From JAENWD01 sp963796915 (GTDB lineage Bacteria; Acidobacteriota; Vicinamibacteria; Vicinamibacterales; JAENWD01): 64,000 bases of DNA. This document shows positions 10,001-17,965 of this stretch, piece after piece. A model generated the notes under the pieces. The model was not told the DNA's origin, did not search any database, and saw only the letters and a list, made by a program, of their open reading frames with translations. How positions within the stretch are numbered: position 1 is the stretch's first letter; each line of letters begins with the position of its first letter. The stretch is taken from assembly GCA_963796915.1 (NCBI GenBank), contig CAWCNI010000004.1, positions 1,798,001-1,862,000 of the forward strand. Direction: 5' to 3'. The position numbers were made by a program, and so were the translations under genes.

Positions 10001-10193
10001 CTGTCACCGCGCTGGTCATGACCTGCGGGCTGGCGCCGGGATAGAACGTCAGAATCCTGATCGTCGGGTAGTCGACCTGCGGCAGCGCCGAGACCGGCAG
10101 CAGCCGGTACGCCAGGATGCCCGACACGAGCAGCGCCGCCATGAGCAGCGCCGTCGCGACCGGCCGCTCGATGAACGGGCGCGAGATGTTCAC
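7080..10193 (-). CDS. RND efflux permease (MdtB-like)
   Basis: 1037 residues, full length for the hydrophobe/amphiphile RND family. The N-terminus MNISRPFIERPVATALLMAA is the standard first membrane helix. The membrane-embedded Asp pair in FVVDDAIVMVENIARH marks TM4, and duplicated periplasmic porter regions (for example VPGVGLVSIAGGQRPAVRI) and the second half starting near PKGFFPVQDTGAIQ are all present. The start is a GTG at 10193 overlapping the adaptor stop codon (GTGA). Together with the adjacent permease this resembles MdtB/MdtC, in which two different RND subunits form a heterotrimer. Unlike the frameshifted neighbour, this copy is intact. Confidence 0.92.
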   Translation of the reverse strand: MNISRPFIERPVATALLMAALLVSGILAYRLLPVSALPQVDYPTIRILTFYPGASPQVMTSAVTAPLERQFGQLPGLDQMSSSSSGGASVITLRFSLEKPLEVAEQEVQAAINAATALLPNDLPQPPVYNKVNPADTPVLTLAITSATVPLPQVHDLVDTRVAQKLSQVPGVGLVSIAGGQRPAVRIQANPSALAAHGLNLQTLRSAIASANVNQPKGNFDGPERSFMLDANDQLRSPAAYRDLIIAYQDGAPLRLDDVADVIDGAENRRLAAWSNELPAVLVNVQRQPGANVIAVVDRVKTLLPQLTASLPSTLQVTVISDRTGTIRASVHDVQQELIFAVALVVMVTFLFLRNIPATLIPSVVVPLSLVGTFAVMYLAGFSVNNLTLMALTIATGFVVDDAIVMVENIARHLEEGETPLRAALIGAREIGFTLISLTISLIAVLIPLLFMADVVGRLFREFAITLAVSILISLVVSLTLTPMMSARLLRAEHETSHGWFHRKSGAVLDSLVRSYGRQLRWVLDHQGLTLLVALATLVLTVVLYMAVPKGFFPVQDTGAIQAISEAPQSISFSAMADRQQAAARAILAEPDVAGLSSFIGIDGSNTTLNSGRMLITLAPRDERRRSAPAIIDSLRTRLQAVPGITLYLQPVQDLTIEDRVSRTQFQFIMECPDADQLSRWVPRLIDRLRKQPELLDVASDLQDRGLQAFLNIDRDAASRLGVSVSAIDDALYDAFGQRLISTIYTQANQYRVVLEAAPRYQIGPGALTQIHVATSDGRQIPLASIASVEERHTRLAINHAGQFPAVTLSFNLGPGTSLGQAVTAIEQAEQELGIPPSVTTRFQGAAEAFRASLDSTLLLILAAVVTMYIVLGVLYESYVHPLTILSTLPSAGVGALLALLLTGRDLSLIAIIGIILLIGIVKKNAIMMIDFALDAERTEGMAPQDAIYQAALLRFRPILMTTLAALFGALPLMFAAGSGAELRQPLGLVMVGGLLVSQVLTLFTTPVIYLFFDRLGRRWHGASAALAVEVPRPGLS

Positions 10194-11443
10194 GCGGCGC
10201 CCCGTGGCGCCTGGGTCGGCGGCTGCGCAGGGGCTGGCGTCTCGCTGTTGCCTTCGTCGGATCCCTTGATCACCTCGACCTTCGCGCCCTCAACCAGGTC
10301 GTCCACGCCCTCGAGCACGATGCGCTCGTCAGCCTGCAGGCCCGAGAGGACGGCGACGCGGTCGCCTTGCGTCGGCCCGAGGCCGATGCGCCGGATGGTG
10401 ACGGTGCCGTTGTCGCGCACGACGTAGACGAAAGGCCCGAACGACGCCCGCTGCACAGCGGCCGACGGGATGACGGTGGCGTCCTGCAGCGTGTTGACGC
10501 GCATCCGGATGTTGACGAACTGATTGGGAAACAGGACCTCGCCGTCGTTGGCGAACTCGGCGCGCAGCTTGATGGTGCCGGTGGCCGGATCGATCTGGTT
10601 GTCGACGGTCCGCAGGCTGCCGTCCGCCAGCTTCTTCTGATCGGCACGGTCCCACGCCTCGACGCGCAGCGGCTTGCCCTTGCGCTGACCGGCGAGCACT
10701 GACGGCAGGTCGGCTTCCGGCACCGTGTAGAGCACCGAAATCGGGTGCATCTGGCTGATGGTGACCAGGCCGTTCACGTCGCCGCTCCGAATCAGGTTGC
10801 CGGCATCGACCTGTCGCAGACCGAGCCGGCCGTCGATTGGCGCGGTGATCCGCGTGTACGCGAGCTGGATCTTCGCCGAGTTCACCTGCGCGTCGCCAGC
10901 TTCCAGGTTGCCGCTGTACTGCTGAACCAGCGCTTCCTGCGTCGTGACCTGCTGCCTGGTAATCAAGCCCTCCGCGGCGAGCCGCTGGTACATCGCCAGA
11001 TCGCTCTGTGCATTCTTCAGGCGGGCGCGGCTTTCGTTGAGCGAGCCCTGCGCCTGCGTCAACGCCGACTCGTAGGCGTGTGGGTCAATCAGCGCGAGCA
11101 GCTGGCCCTTCGCCACATGCTGGCCTTCGGTGAACAGGACCTGAACCAGCTGGCCGTCGACGCGGCTGCGTACGGTGACTGTCTGAAGAGGCGTGACGGT
11201 GCCGAGCGCCGGCAGTTCGACCTGGATCGTGTCGGTGCGCGCGCGCACCACGCGGACAGGCACGGGCTGATCGCTTGGTCCGAAGCGGCCGCGTACCTGC
11301 CGGGGCGGCGCGTTGCGTTGCCAGTAGTACGTGCCGACTGCCGCGAGCCCCAGCAACAGGAGGCCGAGGAGCCAGAGTCCGACGCGCGATCGGGGGCGTG
11401 TGACGTGAGAAACCGGGGAAGAGGAATCAGGGCTGGTCATCAA
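10190..11443 (-). CDS. RND pump periplasmic adaptor (MdtA-like membrane fusion protein)
   Basis: 417 residues, the membrane-fusion subunit that links the RND permeases to an outer-membrane channel. After a cytoplasmic N-terminus there is one membrane anchor (GLWLLGLLLLGLAAVGTYYW). It is followed by a split lipoyl domain (VRSRVDGQLVQVLFTEGQHV and later AYTRITAPIDGRLGLRQVDA), an alpha-hairpin between them, and beta-barrel regions (IDPATGTIKLRAEFAND). A Pro/Gln/Ala-rich tail closes the protein. It is the first gene of the pump operon. The start is one of two tandem ATGs at 11443/11440. No TolC-type outer-membrane gene is in the window, so the channel must be encoded elsewhere. Confidence 0.9.
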   Translation of the reverse strand: MMTSPDSSSPVSHVTRPRSRVGLWLLGLLLLGLAAVGTYYWQRNAPPRQVRGRFGPSDQPVPVRVVRARTDTIQVELPALGTVTPLQTVTVRSRVDGQLVQVLFTEGQHVAKGQLLALIDPHAYESALTQAQGSLNESRARLKNAQSDLAMYQRLAAEGLITRQQVTTQEALVQQYSGNLEAGDAQVNSAKIQLAYTRITAPIDGRLGLRQVDAGNLIRSGDVNGLVTISQMHPISVLYTVPEADLPSVLAGQRKGKPLRVEAWDRADQKKLADGSLRTVDNQIDPATGTIKLRAEFANDGEVLFPNQFVNIRMRVNTLQDATVIPSAAVQRASFGPFVYVVRDNGTVTIRRIGLGPTQGDRVAVLSGLQADERIVLEGVDDLVEGAKVEVIKGSDEGNSETPAPAQPPTQAPRGAA

Positions 11444-11516
11444 TGCTCAGGGAGCCTGCCGCGCCGAAGCCGTTGGCGAAGCCGGGACTCTCAAGCATAC
11501 CAGCCCGCCCCGGCTC

Positions 11517-13625
11517 TCAGTGTGTCATCTCGACCCACGTGACATCGCGGTAACGCCAGGGTTGACCAGTTGGTTCAGGCGTGACAGTCCCTCGCCAGGC
11601 GCCGCTGCCGTCGCGCTGCAGGCTCAGCCGTGTCCAGCTTCCGGCGCCTCGTTCGAAATCAAACGACTCGCCGTCATCGTCGTAGACCGACATGGTCGAG
11701 CCCTGGGTGCCGTAGTGCCGGACCTCGAGCGGCAGGACATCAGCGGGCCCGGGCGCGAACTGGCGCGGCGGAATCATCGGGATCAGCGCGCCGTCACGGA
11801 CGAACAGGGGCAGCCGATCGAGCGGAGGCGAGACCTCGACGGTCTGATGCTCGCCAACGAGCTGGCCGGTGTAAAAGTCGTACCAGCGCCCGGTCGGGAG
11901 CGCGACTTTTCTGCTCTTGACCCCCGGGGCGATCGGCGCGACGAGCAGCGAGTCGCCCACCATGTACTGGTCCTTCACGTCGGACATCGCCGGATCGACC
12001 AGCGGCATCGGCCGGATGACCGGTGTGCCTTCGAAGTGGTACTGCGCGAACGCCGTGTACCAGTACGGCAGCAGGCGTGTGCGCAGCGCGATCGTGTCGC
12101 GGATCGCGTCGGCCACCTCGGCGTGCGTCCAGAGCTTGACGTCGGTCGCCCAGCCGTTGAAGAGCGCGAGCGGCGAGAAACAGACCGCCTGAATTCGCCG
12201 CAGCATGTCCTCCCCTCCCCCGCCCCGCACCTCCGGGGACCAGAGCACGCCCACGACGCCGCTTCCGCCGACGGCGGTGATGTATTCGTCGAAGGCGTAG
12301 TTGTCGTTGTAGATCACGAACGGAAACGACGACGCGCCGCCGTTGGTGCCGCGAACCTGCCCCATGGTGCGGACGTTGAAGCCGCGGTAGACGTCCATGA
12401 TCGTGCGCTGCAGGAGCAGGCCGTAGGTCTGCCGGAGCTGTTCGCCGTCATGCCCCGAGGGAAACTCCGCCAGGTCGGGCCACAGCCAGAAATCGAAGCC
12501 ATCCACCTCGTCGATCTTGAAGCCGCCGAGGGCCTTCGGCGCCTGACGGATCACGCGGTCGCGCAAGTGCTCGGCGAAGACTCGGCGCGCGTCCGCCATC
12601 GAGTAGTCCGGGACGATGCCATTCCAGACCAGGTGCGATCCGGCAAACGGCAGCAATCGCTGATAAAGCGGCGCCGTCGGCGAGACGTAGGGGTTGAACC
12701 ACAGGTTCGCGCGCACGTGCAACGACTCGAGCTTCGCGAGAAAGCCTGCCGGATCGGGAAATCGTCCGGCGTCCCACTCAAACGACGTCGGGTAGGCGTG
12801 ATCGTGCCAGCCTGGCTCGAGGCCGAGCATGTCGAGCGGAATCCCGCGCGATCGAAAGGCGGCGATCTCCTCGAGCGCCTGGGCCGCGGTGTACGCGAGC
12901 GGCGTACGAGTCATGAACCCGAGGCCCCACTTCGGGGGCAGCGCGCCTCCACCACCGAACAGGTTGTAGCGACGGACGGCATCCATCGGCGTCGGACCGG
13001 CAAACACGTAGACGTCCACACCCGCCGCGGGGACGAGAGCCTCGATGGCGTCGGAGCGCGGCTTCTCGACCCAGTCGTCGCCGTGCGTGGTGCGGTCGAT
13101 CGCCGGAGGCTTGCCCGCAGCAGCCAGGCGGACGCCGAGGCCGACGTTGACGGTGATATAGCGCGACGAGTCGATGAAGACGCCGTAGCCCGCCGACGAG
13201 ACGTAGAACGGCACCGGCGCGTGCGTGCGGCCAGGCCGGCCGCCCCAGTGGTCGACGTGCAGCTGGAACGTCGTGCCGGTGCGGCGGAGCGCGGTGAAGT
13301 CCACGCCCAGCCCGTAGATCTCCTCGTCGGACGCCAGCGGAAAACGCAGCGCCACGCGTCCGGCAGCGATCCGAGCGGCCGCCGTGTCTGCGGCCAGGGG
13401 GAACGGCGCGGCAGGCAATCGACCGAGAGCGGCGGCGTTGGGCGCGACGCCGGCCGCCGACAACAACGTCAGGTCCTCGGGCGTGCCGACAGTCGCCTTC
13501 CAGACGCCTGGCGCCACGCTGGTGAATCTCAGCGGAGTCGCGGGCACTGCTGTCCCTGGTGCGGCGATGGCGGGCGTGGCAACGGCGAGCCAGCCCCAGA
13601 GGAGAATGGTTGTGCGCGGTGTCAT
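11517..13625 (-). CDS. Secreted glycoside hydrolase family 31 (alpha-glucosidase/alpha-xylosidase type)
   Basis: 702 residues with a Sec signal peptide (MTPRTTILLWGWLAVATPAIA). The domain order is that of GH31: an N-terminal beta-sandwich with DEEIYGLGVDFTALRRTGT, then the (beta/alpha)8 barrel. The barrel contains PPKWGLGFMTR, LDMLGLEPGWHDHAYPTSF, the probable nucleophile Asp372 in GGFKIDEVDGFDFW, and the later WSPEVRG region. C-terminal beta domains carry LPTGRWYDFYTG and DDDGESFDF. GH31 enzymes release alpha-linked glucose or xylose with retention. The usual FGEW-like residues after the nucleophile are replaced by EVDG, so substrate preference is open. It stands alone, divergent from the DUF1801 gene. 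Confidence 0.85.
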   Translation of the reverse strand: MTPRTTILLWGWLAVATPAIAAPGTAVPATPLRFTSVAPGVWKATVGTPEDLTLLSAAGVAPNAAALGRLPAAPFPLAADTAAARIAAGRVALRFPLASDEEIYGLGVDFTALRRTGTTFQLHVDHWGGRPGRTHAPVPFYVSSAGYGVFIDSSRYITVNVGLGVRLAAAGKPPAIDRTTHGDDWVEKPRSDAIEALVPAAGVDVYVFAGPTPMDAVRRYNLFGGGGALPPKWGLGFMTRTPLAYTAAQALEEIAAFRSRGIPLDMLGLEPGWHDHAYPTSFEWDAGRFPDPAGFLAKLESLHVRANLWFNPYVSPTAPLYQRLLPFAGSHLVWNGIVPDYSMADARRVFAEHLRDRVIRQAPKALGGFKIDEVDGFDFWLWPDLAEFPSGHDGEQLRQTYGLLLQRTIMDVYRGFNVRTMGQVRGTNGGASSFPFVIYNDNYAFDEYITAVGGSGVVGVLWSPEVRGGGGEDMLRRIQAVCFSPLALFNGWATDVKLWTHAEVADAIRDTIALRTRLLPYWYTAFAQYHFEGTPVIRPMPLVDPAMSDVKDQYMVGDSLLVAPIAPGVKSRKVALPTGRWYDFYTGQLVGEHQTVEVSPPLDRLPLFVRDGALIPMIPPRQFAPGPADVLPLEVRHYGTQGSTMSVYDDDGESFDFERGAGSWTRLSLQRDGSGAWRGTVTPEPTGQPWRYRDVTWVEMTH

Positions 13626-13686
13626 GGCTGGCGCATCCTAGCGCCTGTCGGGCCGTTCGAGAAAGTTGCCGGCCTGAAGGAGGCCC

Positions 13687-14067
13687 ATGCGGACAGCGAA
13701 ACGTGCAGCGGCGCCGAGCAAGCCGCCGAGGACCGTCGATGACTACCTGTCACGCCTGCCCGCCGATCAGCGCGCGGCGCTGGAGCGGCTGCGAGCGGTC
13801 GTCCGCGCCGCGGCGCCGGCCGCCGAGGAGTGCATCACCTACGGCGTCTGCGGGTTTCGCCTGAACGGCATGCTCGTCGGTTTCGGCGCGACGCGTACGC
13901 ACTGCGCCTTCTATCTCTTCAGCGGGGCGACGATCGCCGGGCACCGGGACGCGCTCGCCGGGTACGAGACCACCAAGGGCGCCATTCGGTTCCAGCCGGA
14001 CAGCCCACTGCCGGTGGCGCTCGTGCGGCGGCTGGTGCGCGCTCGGATGGCTGAGAACAAGACTTAG
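13687..14067 (+). CDS. DUF1801 (YdhG-like) domain protein
   Basis: 126 residues. After a basic, Ala/Pro-rich leader it has the DUF1801 pattern: VDDYLSRLPADQRAALERLR, then PAAEECITYGVCGFRLNGM, then HCAFYLFSGATIAGHRDAL, GYETTKGAIRFQP and a basic C-terminal helix. Some family members act as iron-binding or frataxin-like proteins, but the role is generally uncertain. It is cytoplasmic, with no signal peptide. It is divergently placed from the GH31 gene with about 60 bp between them, so both promoters must sit in that short gap. Confidence 0.75.
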   Translation: MRTAKRAAAPSKPPRTVDDYLSRLPADQRAALERLRAVVRAAAPAAEECITYGVCGFRLNGMLVGFGATRTHCAFYLFSGATIAGHRDALAGYETTKGAIRFQPDSPLPVALVRRLVRARMAENKT

Positions 14068-14129
14068 CGGAGGCGCGATCGATCAGCGCGCGACTGCGCC
14101 GGTTCAGAGTGCGCCGTGCGCGTAGGCGC

Positions 14130-15287
14130 TCAGGCGCTCATTTGCCTATGCGCCTGGAACAACCAGGCGCCGGTCGCCAGCCAGATCACCGAGTCGGCAA
14201 GCTGCACCACCGGGATCTCCCACTGCTGGTCGCGCAACGGCAGCCACAGCGTGATGCCGAACAGGAGAAACATGACCGCGTCGCGCGGTCGCTGCCGCTT
14301 CGCCAGTTCGAGCCAGAGAACGACGAGCGGGATGGCCAGGATCGCCACGTCGAAGTGCTTCCGGTAACTCCAGAACATGGTGACGATGGCGGCGATCGCG
14401 GCAAGCGTCAGCGCCGACGGCTCGTGCCGCAGGCGCCTCGCCGCGGCGACAACCACGCCGACGCCAAGCAGGGCGAGCAGCGCCACCGCGACGGGGTGGC
14501 CAAGAGCGTCTTCGAGCACGGTCAGGATGCTGTTTTGCGAGTTGTGCGCCAGATACAGCGACTCGCGCAGGCTCGACACGAACACCGTGACGGGCGTCTC
14601 CCGCACGACGATCGACATGATCAGCCAGCCGGCGGCCGCCGTCAGCGCCGCCGTCACCGCGGCGGTGACCGAGGGCCCGACGAGCAGTGCCAGGACGAGC
14701 AGCGCGCTCAGTTGCGGCTTGACCAGCGCGAGCCCCAGCAGGATGCCGGCCAGTATCGGACGCCGGGAGTCGAGGGCCGCGACAGCCGCGACCTGTAGAC
14801 CGAGGATCGGCACGGCGTACTGGCCATAGCTGATGCAGATCGCGGCCGGGAATACCGAGAACGCCAACGCCGCCGCCACCGCAGCGGGCAGGCCGCCCGC
14901 GGGCAACGTCCACCGGTACGCGCAGAGCGACACAGTGCCGAGCGCCGTCAGACACAGCAGGGCGTAGTACCAGCGCGCCAGCGGCCACTCGAGGGGCGGC
15001 GCCAGGATGACGCCGAAGGTGTACGACCACGGCGGGTAGCTGCCGCCGACGTGCCGCATCGACTCGTGAACGCTGGAGAGCAGCGGATCGTCGTGACCGT
15101 GGGTCTGCGGGTTCAGGCCCGAGACAAACAATCGCTCTTCCCACCACCGCAATCGCAGATCCACTGGAAACGATCCCGGCACGTCCATCACGAGTCGCCC
15201 GACGCCGAGAGACGTGTACGCCGCCCCGCCCAGGAGCAGTCCGGCGAGCAGCACCATGCAGGCGCGCTTGAAGAAGTCAGCGCGCAT
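14130..15287 (-). CDS. GT87-like (DUF2029) polyprenol-phosphate-dependent membrane glycosyltransferase
   Basis: 385 residues, with about ten hydrophobic helices. The first periplasmic loop after helix 1 carries DLRLRWWEERLFVSGLNPQ, and a second loop has SYPPWSYTFGVILAPPLEWP, matching the GT-C fold glycosyltransferases of DUF2029/GT87. Those enzymes use polyprenyl-phosphate mannose or related donors on the outer face of the membrane. The helix containing GILLGLALVKPQLSALL holds the conserved KPQ motif. The start is ATG at 15287. No lipid-linked sugar synthesis genes are adjacent, so the acceptor is unknown. Confidence 0.75.
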   Translation of the reverse strand: MRADFFKRACMVLLAGLLLGGAAYTSLGVGRLVMDVPGSFPVDLRLRWWEERLFVSGLNPQTHGHDDPLLSSVHESMRHVGGSYPPWSYTFGVILAPPLEWPLARWYYALLCLTALGTVSLCAYRWTLPAGGLPAAVAAALAFSVFPAAICISYGQYAVPILGLQVAAVAALDSRRPILAGILLGLALVKPQLSALLVLALLVGPSVTAAVTAALTAAAGWLIMSIVVRETPVTVFVSSLRESLYLAHNSQNSILTVLEDALGHPVAVALLALLGVGVVVAAARRLRHEPSALTLAAIAAIVTMFWSYRKHFDVAILAIPLVVLWLELAKRQRPRDAVMFLLFGITLWLPLRDQQWEIPVVQLADSVIWLATGAWLFQAHRQMSA

Positions 15288-15455
15288 CTGCCCGCCGATG
15301 TGACGCCGTGGTACGGAGGAGCGGCCCGCTGGCGGGAGCCAGGGCCGCCGGGCGACGGGAGTGGCCGGTTCGGCAGTCGATCGCGTGAGGCATGGACTAA
15401 ATGGAGCAGAGACGGCGCCGCTGTCAAGCTCTTGAGCGGATTATCATTGTCCGCA

Positions 15456-16748
15456 ATGGCTTCTTCTTTGTGCGTTTTGCTGGTGGTCGCAGCAGCGGCT
15501 GGAGCGCAGTCCCCCGCGGTCCCGTCCGAAGTGGATGGAGTCTTTGCTGACGCACGCGCGCTCTATGTCGCCCTTCACAAGGCCCCCGAGCTCTCCGGAC
15601 ACGAAACGGCGACGGCGGCGATGCTTGCCGGGCAGTTGAGGGCCGCCGGCTACGACGTCACCGAGCACGTGGGAGGCACGGGCCTGGTGGCGCTGCTGAA
15701 GAACGGATCCGGGCCGACAATCATGCTGCGCACGGAGCTGGACGCGCTGCCTGTCGAAGAGAAGACCGGGCTGCCGTATGCGTCCACTGTCCGCACCAGG
15801 GACGCCGCGGGACGTGACGTGGCCGTCATGCACGCGTGCGGCCACGACCTGCACATGGCGGCGTTTGTCGGCGCAGCGACCGTCATGGCGCGCTCGAAGG
15901 ATCGGTGGCACGGCACGCTGATGCTCGTCGGACAACCGGCGGAAGAGACCATCTCCGGCGCGAAGGCGATGGTGGCCGACCCTCATTGGTCCGCGTTTCC
16001 CAAGCCGGCAGCGGCGGTCGCCCTGCACGTCGGCAACTGGGCGCCGGCCGGCACCGTCGGCGTCGGCAACGGGCCGCGCCTCTCGAACGCCGACTCGCTC
16101 CGCATCACGATCTACGGCAAGGGCGGGCACGGGGCGATGCCGCAGAGCACCGTCGATCCGATTGTCATTGCGGCCAGGACGATTCTTGCGCTGCAGACCA
16201 TCGTGTCGCGAGAGATCAAGCCCGGCGAGGTGGCCGTTGTCACCGTCGGCACCGTCCAGGCCGGCACCAAGAACAACATCATCCCCGACCAGGCCGAGAT
16301 CGGCCTGTCAGTGCGCACCTACAAACCTGAGGTGCGCACGCAGGTCCTTGCCGCCATCACGCGAATCGTCAATGCAGAAGCGGCGGCGGCTGGCGCGGTT
16401 CGCACGCCGCAAATCGACAACTTCGAGACGACTGACGCGGTCTACAACGACCCGGCGCTCGGTGGACGTCTCGAGGCAGCGCTGGTGACGGCACTCGGCA
16501 GGGACCGGGTGCTTCCGGCGGAAGGCCTCATGGCGTCGGAAGACTTCTCCGTGTTCACGGCGCAGGGCGTGCCCTCGTATTACCTGTTCCTTGGCGGAGC
16601 ACCGGCGGCGGCGTTTGCCGACGCCGCCAGGAGCAGGACGCCGCTGCCCTCGATCCACTCCGCACTCTTTGCGCCGGATGTCGATCCGGCGCTCAGGACC
16701 GGTATCGAGGCCGAGGTCACGATGCTGCGGGCGCTCCTCGCCCGCTAG
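15456..16748 (+). CDS. Exported M20-family amidohydrolase (hippurate/IAA-amino acid hydrolase-like)
   Basis: 430 residues. The ATG at 15456 opens a signal peptide (ASSLCVLLVVAAAAGAQS); longer in-frame extensions upstream lack any signal and run back into the neighbouring gene. Metal-binding and catalytic elements of M20D are present: RTELDALPVEEKTGLPYAS, MHACGHDLHMAAFVGAA (two-metal site, Cys/His), VGQPAEETISGAKAM (catalytic Glu pair) and LMASEDFSVF, with the dimerisation-domain stretch YGKGGHGAMPQSTVDP in the middle. These enzymes cleave N-acyl or amide bonds of conjugated amino acids. The export signal suggests it acts on extracellular or periplasmic conjugates. An AT-rich TTATCATT lies just upstream of the start. 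Confidence 0.88.
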   Translation: MASSLCVLLVVAAAAGAQSPAVPSEVDGVFADARALYVALHKAPELSGHETATAAMLAGQLRAAGYDVTEHVGGTGLVALLKNGSGPTIMLRTELDALPVEEKTGLPYASTVRTRDAAGRDVAVMHACGHDLHMAAFVGAATVMARSKDRWHGTLMLVGQPAEETISGAKAMVADPHWSAFPKPAAAVALHVGNWAPAGTVGVGNGPRLSNADSLRITIYGKGGHGAMPQSTVDPIVIAARTILALQTIVSREIKPGEVAVVTVGTVQAGTKNNIIPDQAEIGLSVRTYKPEVRTQVLAAITRIVNAEAAAAGAVRTPQIDNFETTDAVYNDPALGGRLEAALVTALGRDRVLPAEGLMASEDFSVFTAQGVPSYYLFLGGAPAAAFADAARSRTPLPSIHSALFAPDVDPALRTGIEAEVTMLRALLAR

Positions 16749-16806
16749 CGCCGCAGATCGCCTGTGCGGCCGGCACGACGTGCTGCCACAGGCGCAGGAG
16801 TCGACC

Positions 16807-17172
16807 GTGGTGCACAAGGTCACGCTGTCCGAGAAGCTGGCGCAGTTCTCCGAGCACTGGCGCCCGAAGATTGTCGGCGAGCTGAATGGGCAGCACGTCA
16901 AGGTGGTCAAGTTTCAGGGCGAGTTCGTCTGGCATCAGCACGAACAGGAGGACGAGCTGTTCCTGGTGCTCAAGGGCCGCTTCCGGATGGACATGCGCAG
17001 CGGCTCCCAGTGGCTCGAGGAAGGCGACTTCCTGATCGTTCCGCGCGGCGTCGAGCATCGACCCGTGGCCGAGCAAGAGGTGTCGGTCCTGTTGTTCGAG
17101 CCCGCCGGCACCAGGAATACCGGCGACGTGGTCGATGCCACGCTGACCGCTGCAGATCCGGACGTCATCTGA
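16807..17172 (+). CDS. Small cupin-domain protein
   Basis: About 121 residues. Two tandem GTG codons at 16807 and 16810 are the candidate starts; an AGGAG at 16796-16800 favours the first. A single cupin barrel is clear: motif 1 as FVWHQHEQEDELFLVLKGRF (His, His, Glu) and motif 2 as GDFLIVPRGVEHRPV (His). It is therefore probably metal-binding. The family ranges from mannose-6-phosphate isomerase-like enzymes to simple sugar- or small-molecule-binding proteins. It sits 58 bp after the amidohydrolase on the same strand and may be co-transcribed with it. There is no signal peptide. Confidence 0.8.
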   Translation: MVHKVTLSEKLAQFSEHWRPKIVGELNGQHVKVVKFQGEFVWHQHEQEDELFLVLKGRFRMDMRSGSQWLEEGDFLIVPRGVEHRPVAEQEVSVLLFEPAGTRNTGDVVDATLTAADPDVI

Positions 17173-17219
17173 CAGCGATCTGAGGCACGGCCCAACCTGA
17201 GCTATATCGCGCGGCAGCG

Positions 17220-17789
17220 ATGCTGCCGCTGCTGGCCGTCCTCGCCGCACTGACGGCAGTCGATCCGCCGCCGTCGGTTCGCCTCAACGACAACACACAC
17301 CCGGCAGGACGTCTCGAGTCGGGACGCCTGACGGTTTCGCTCATGCCGCCTGGCCAGCGATTCGATTCGCAGACCGATCATGTGGTGCTGGTCGGGTTGA
17401 CGCATCTCGAAGGTCAGGACGAGCCGCTGATGATGAACGGATCGGTGAAGCCCGCGCCTGTCGTGCTGCGCGCCGGTGTCACGAACCGGTTGCGGCTGAT
17501 CAACATCACGGCGAACAACGTGGACCTCACCTTCCGCCTGACGAACCGCGGCGAGCTCGCGGACCGGACGCCGCGCGCGCAGGATGGCGCGATGCTCCCG
17601 CCCGCACTTCAGCGGCTCGGGCCTGCGCGGAGCCTCGTGACCGTCGGCGGCACGTACGACGTGGAGCTGCCGGCTGGCGCTGCGGGAAACAGGCGGTGGC
17701 TCGAAGTGCGCCGATCGAGTGGTGCGTGGCTGTTGCAGGCGCCGCTGCTGTTTTCGGCGGCCCCCGCCGCATCTCCGGTCGATCGCTGA
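17220..17789 (+). CDS. Cupredoxin-like protein, shortened relative of multicopper oxidases
   Basis: 189 residues with a short signal peptide (MLPLLAVLAALTAV). The stretch RLNDNTHPAGRLESGRLTVS matches the segment that opens bacterial multicopper-oxidase-like proteins. The rest (MMNGSVKPAPVVLRAGVTNR, LRLINITANNVDLTFRL, then VTVGGTYDVELPA) matches their second cupredoxin domain. The first cupredoxin domain and the His-rich type 1/2/3 copper ligands are missing, so an oxidase activity is unlikely. It may be a decayed gene, or a domain kept as a structural or copper-binding protein. It lies on the same strand between the cupin and the subtilase. It is one frame with start and stop and shows no frameshift. 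Confidence 0.6.
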   Translation: MLPLLAVLAALTAVDPPPSVRLNDNTHPAGRLESGRLTVSLMPPGQRFDSQTDHVVLVGLTHLEGQDEPLMMNGSVKPAPVVLRAGVTNRLRLINITANNVDLTFRLTNRGELADRTPRAQDGAMLPPALQRLGPARSLVTVGGTYDVELPAGAAGNRRWLEVRRSSGAWLLQAPLLFSAAPAASPVDR

Positions 17790-17965
17790 ACAGAGGACAT
17801 TTCACACGCGTCCGATCGCGTCTCGTGTCTGCGAAAGCGGTGGAGCTCTACAGCAGGCTCCGCCTCGCAATTCCTGCGGCCGCACGCGGTCAAGTCGGTG
17901 TATCCTCTCGCCGTTCTATCCTGACCTCTTTGCTACATCGATTGCACCCCGGGGAGGATGGCTCC

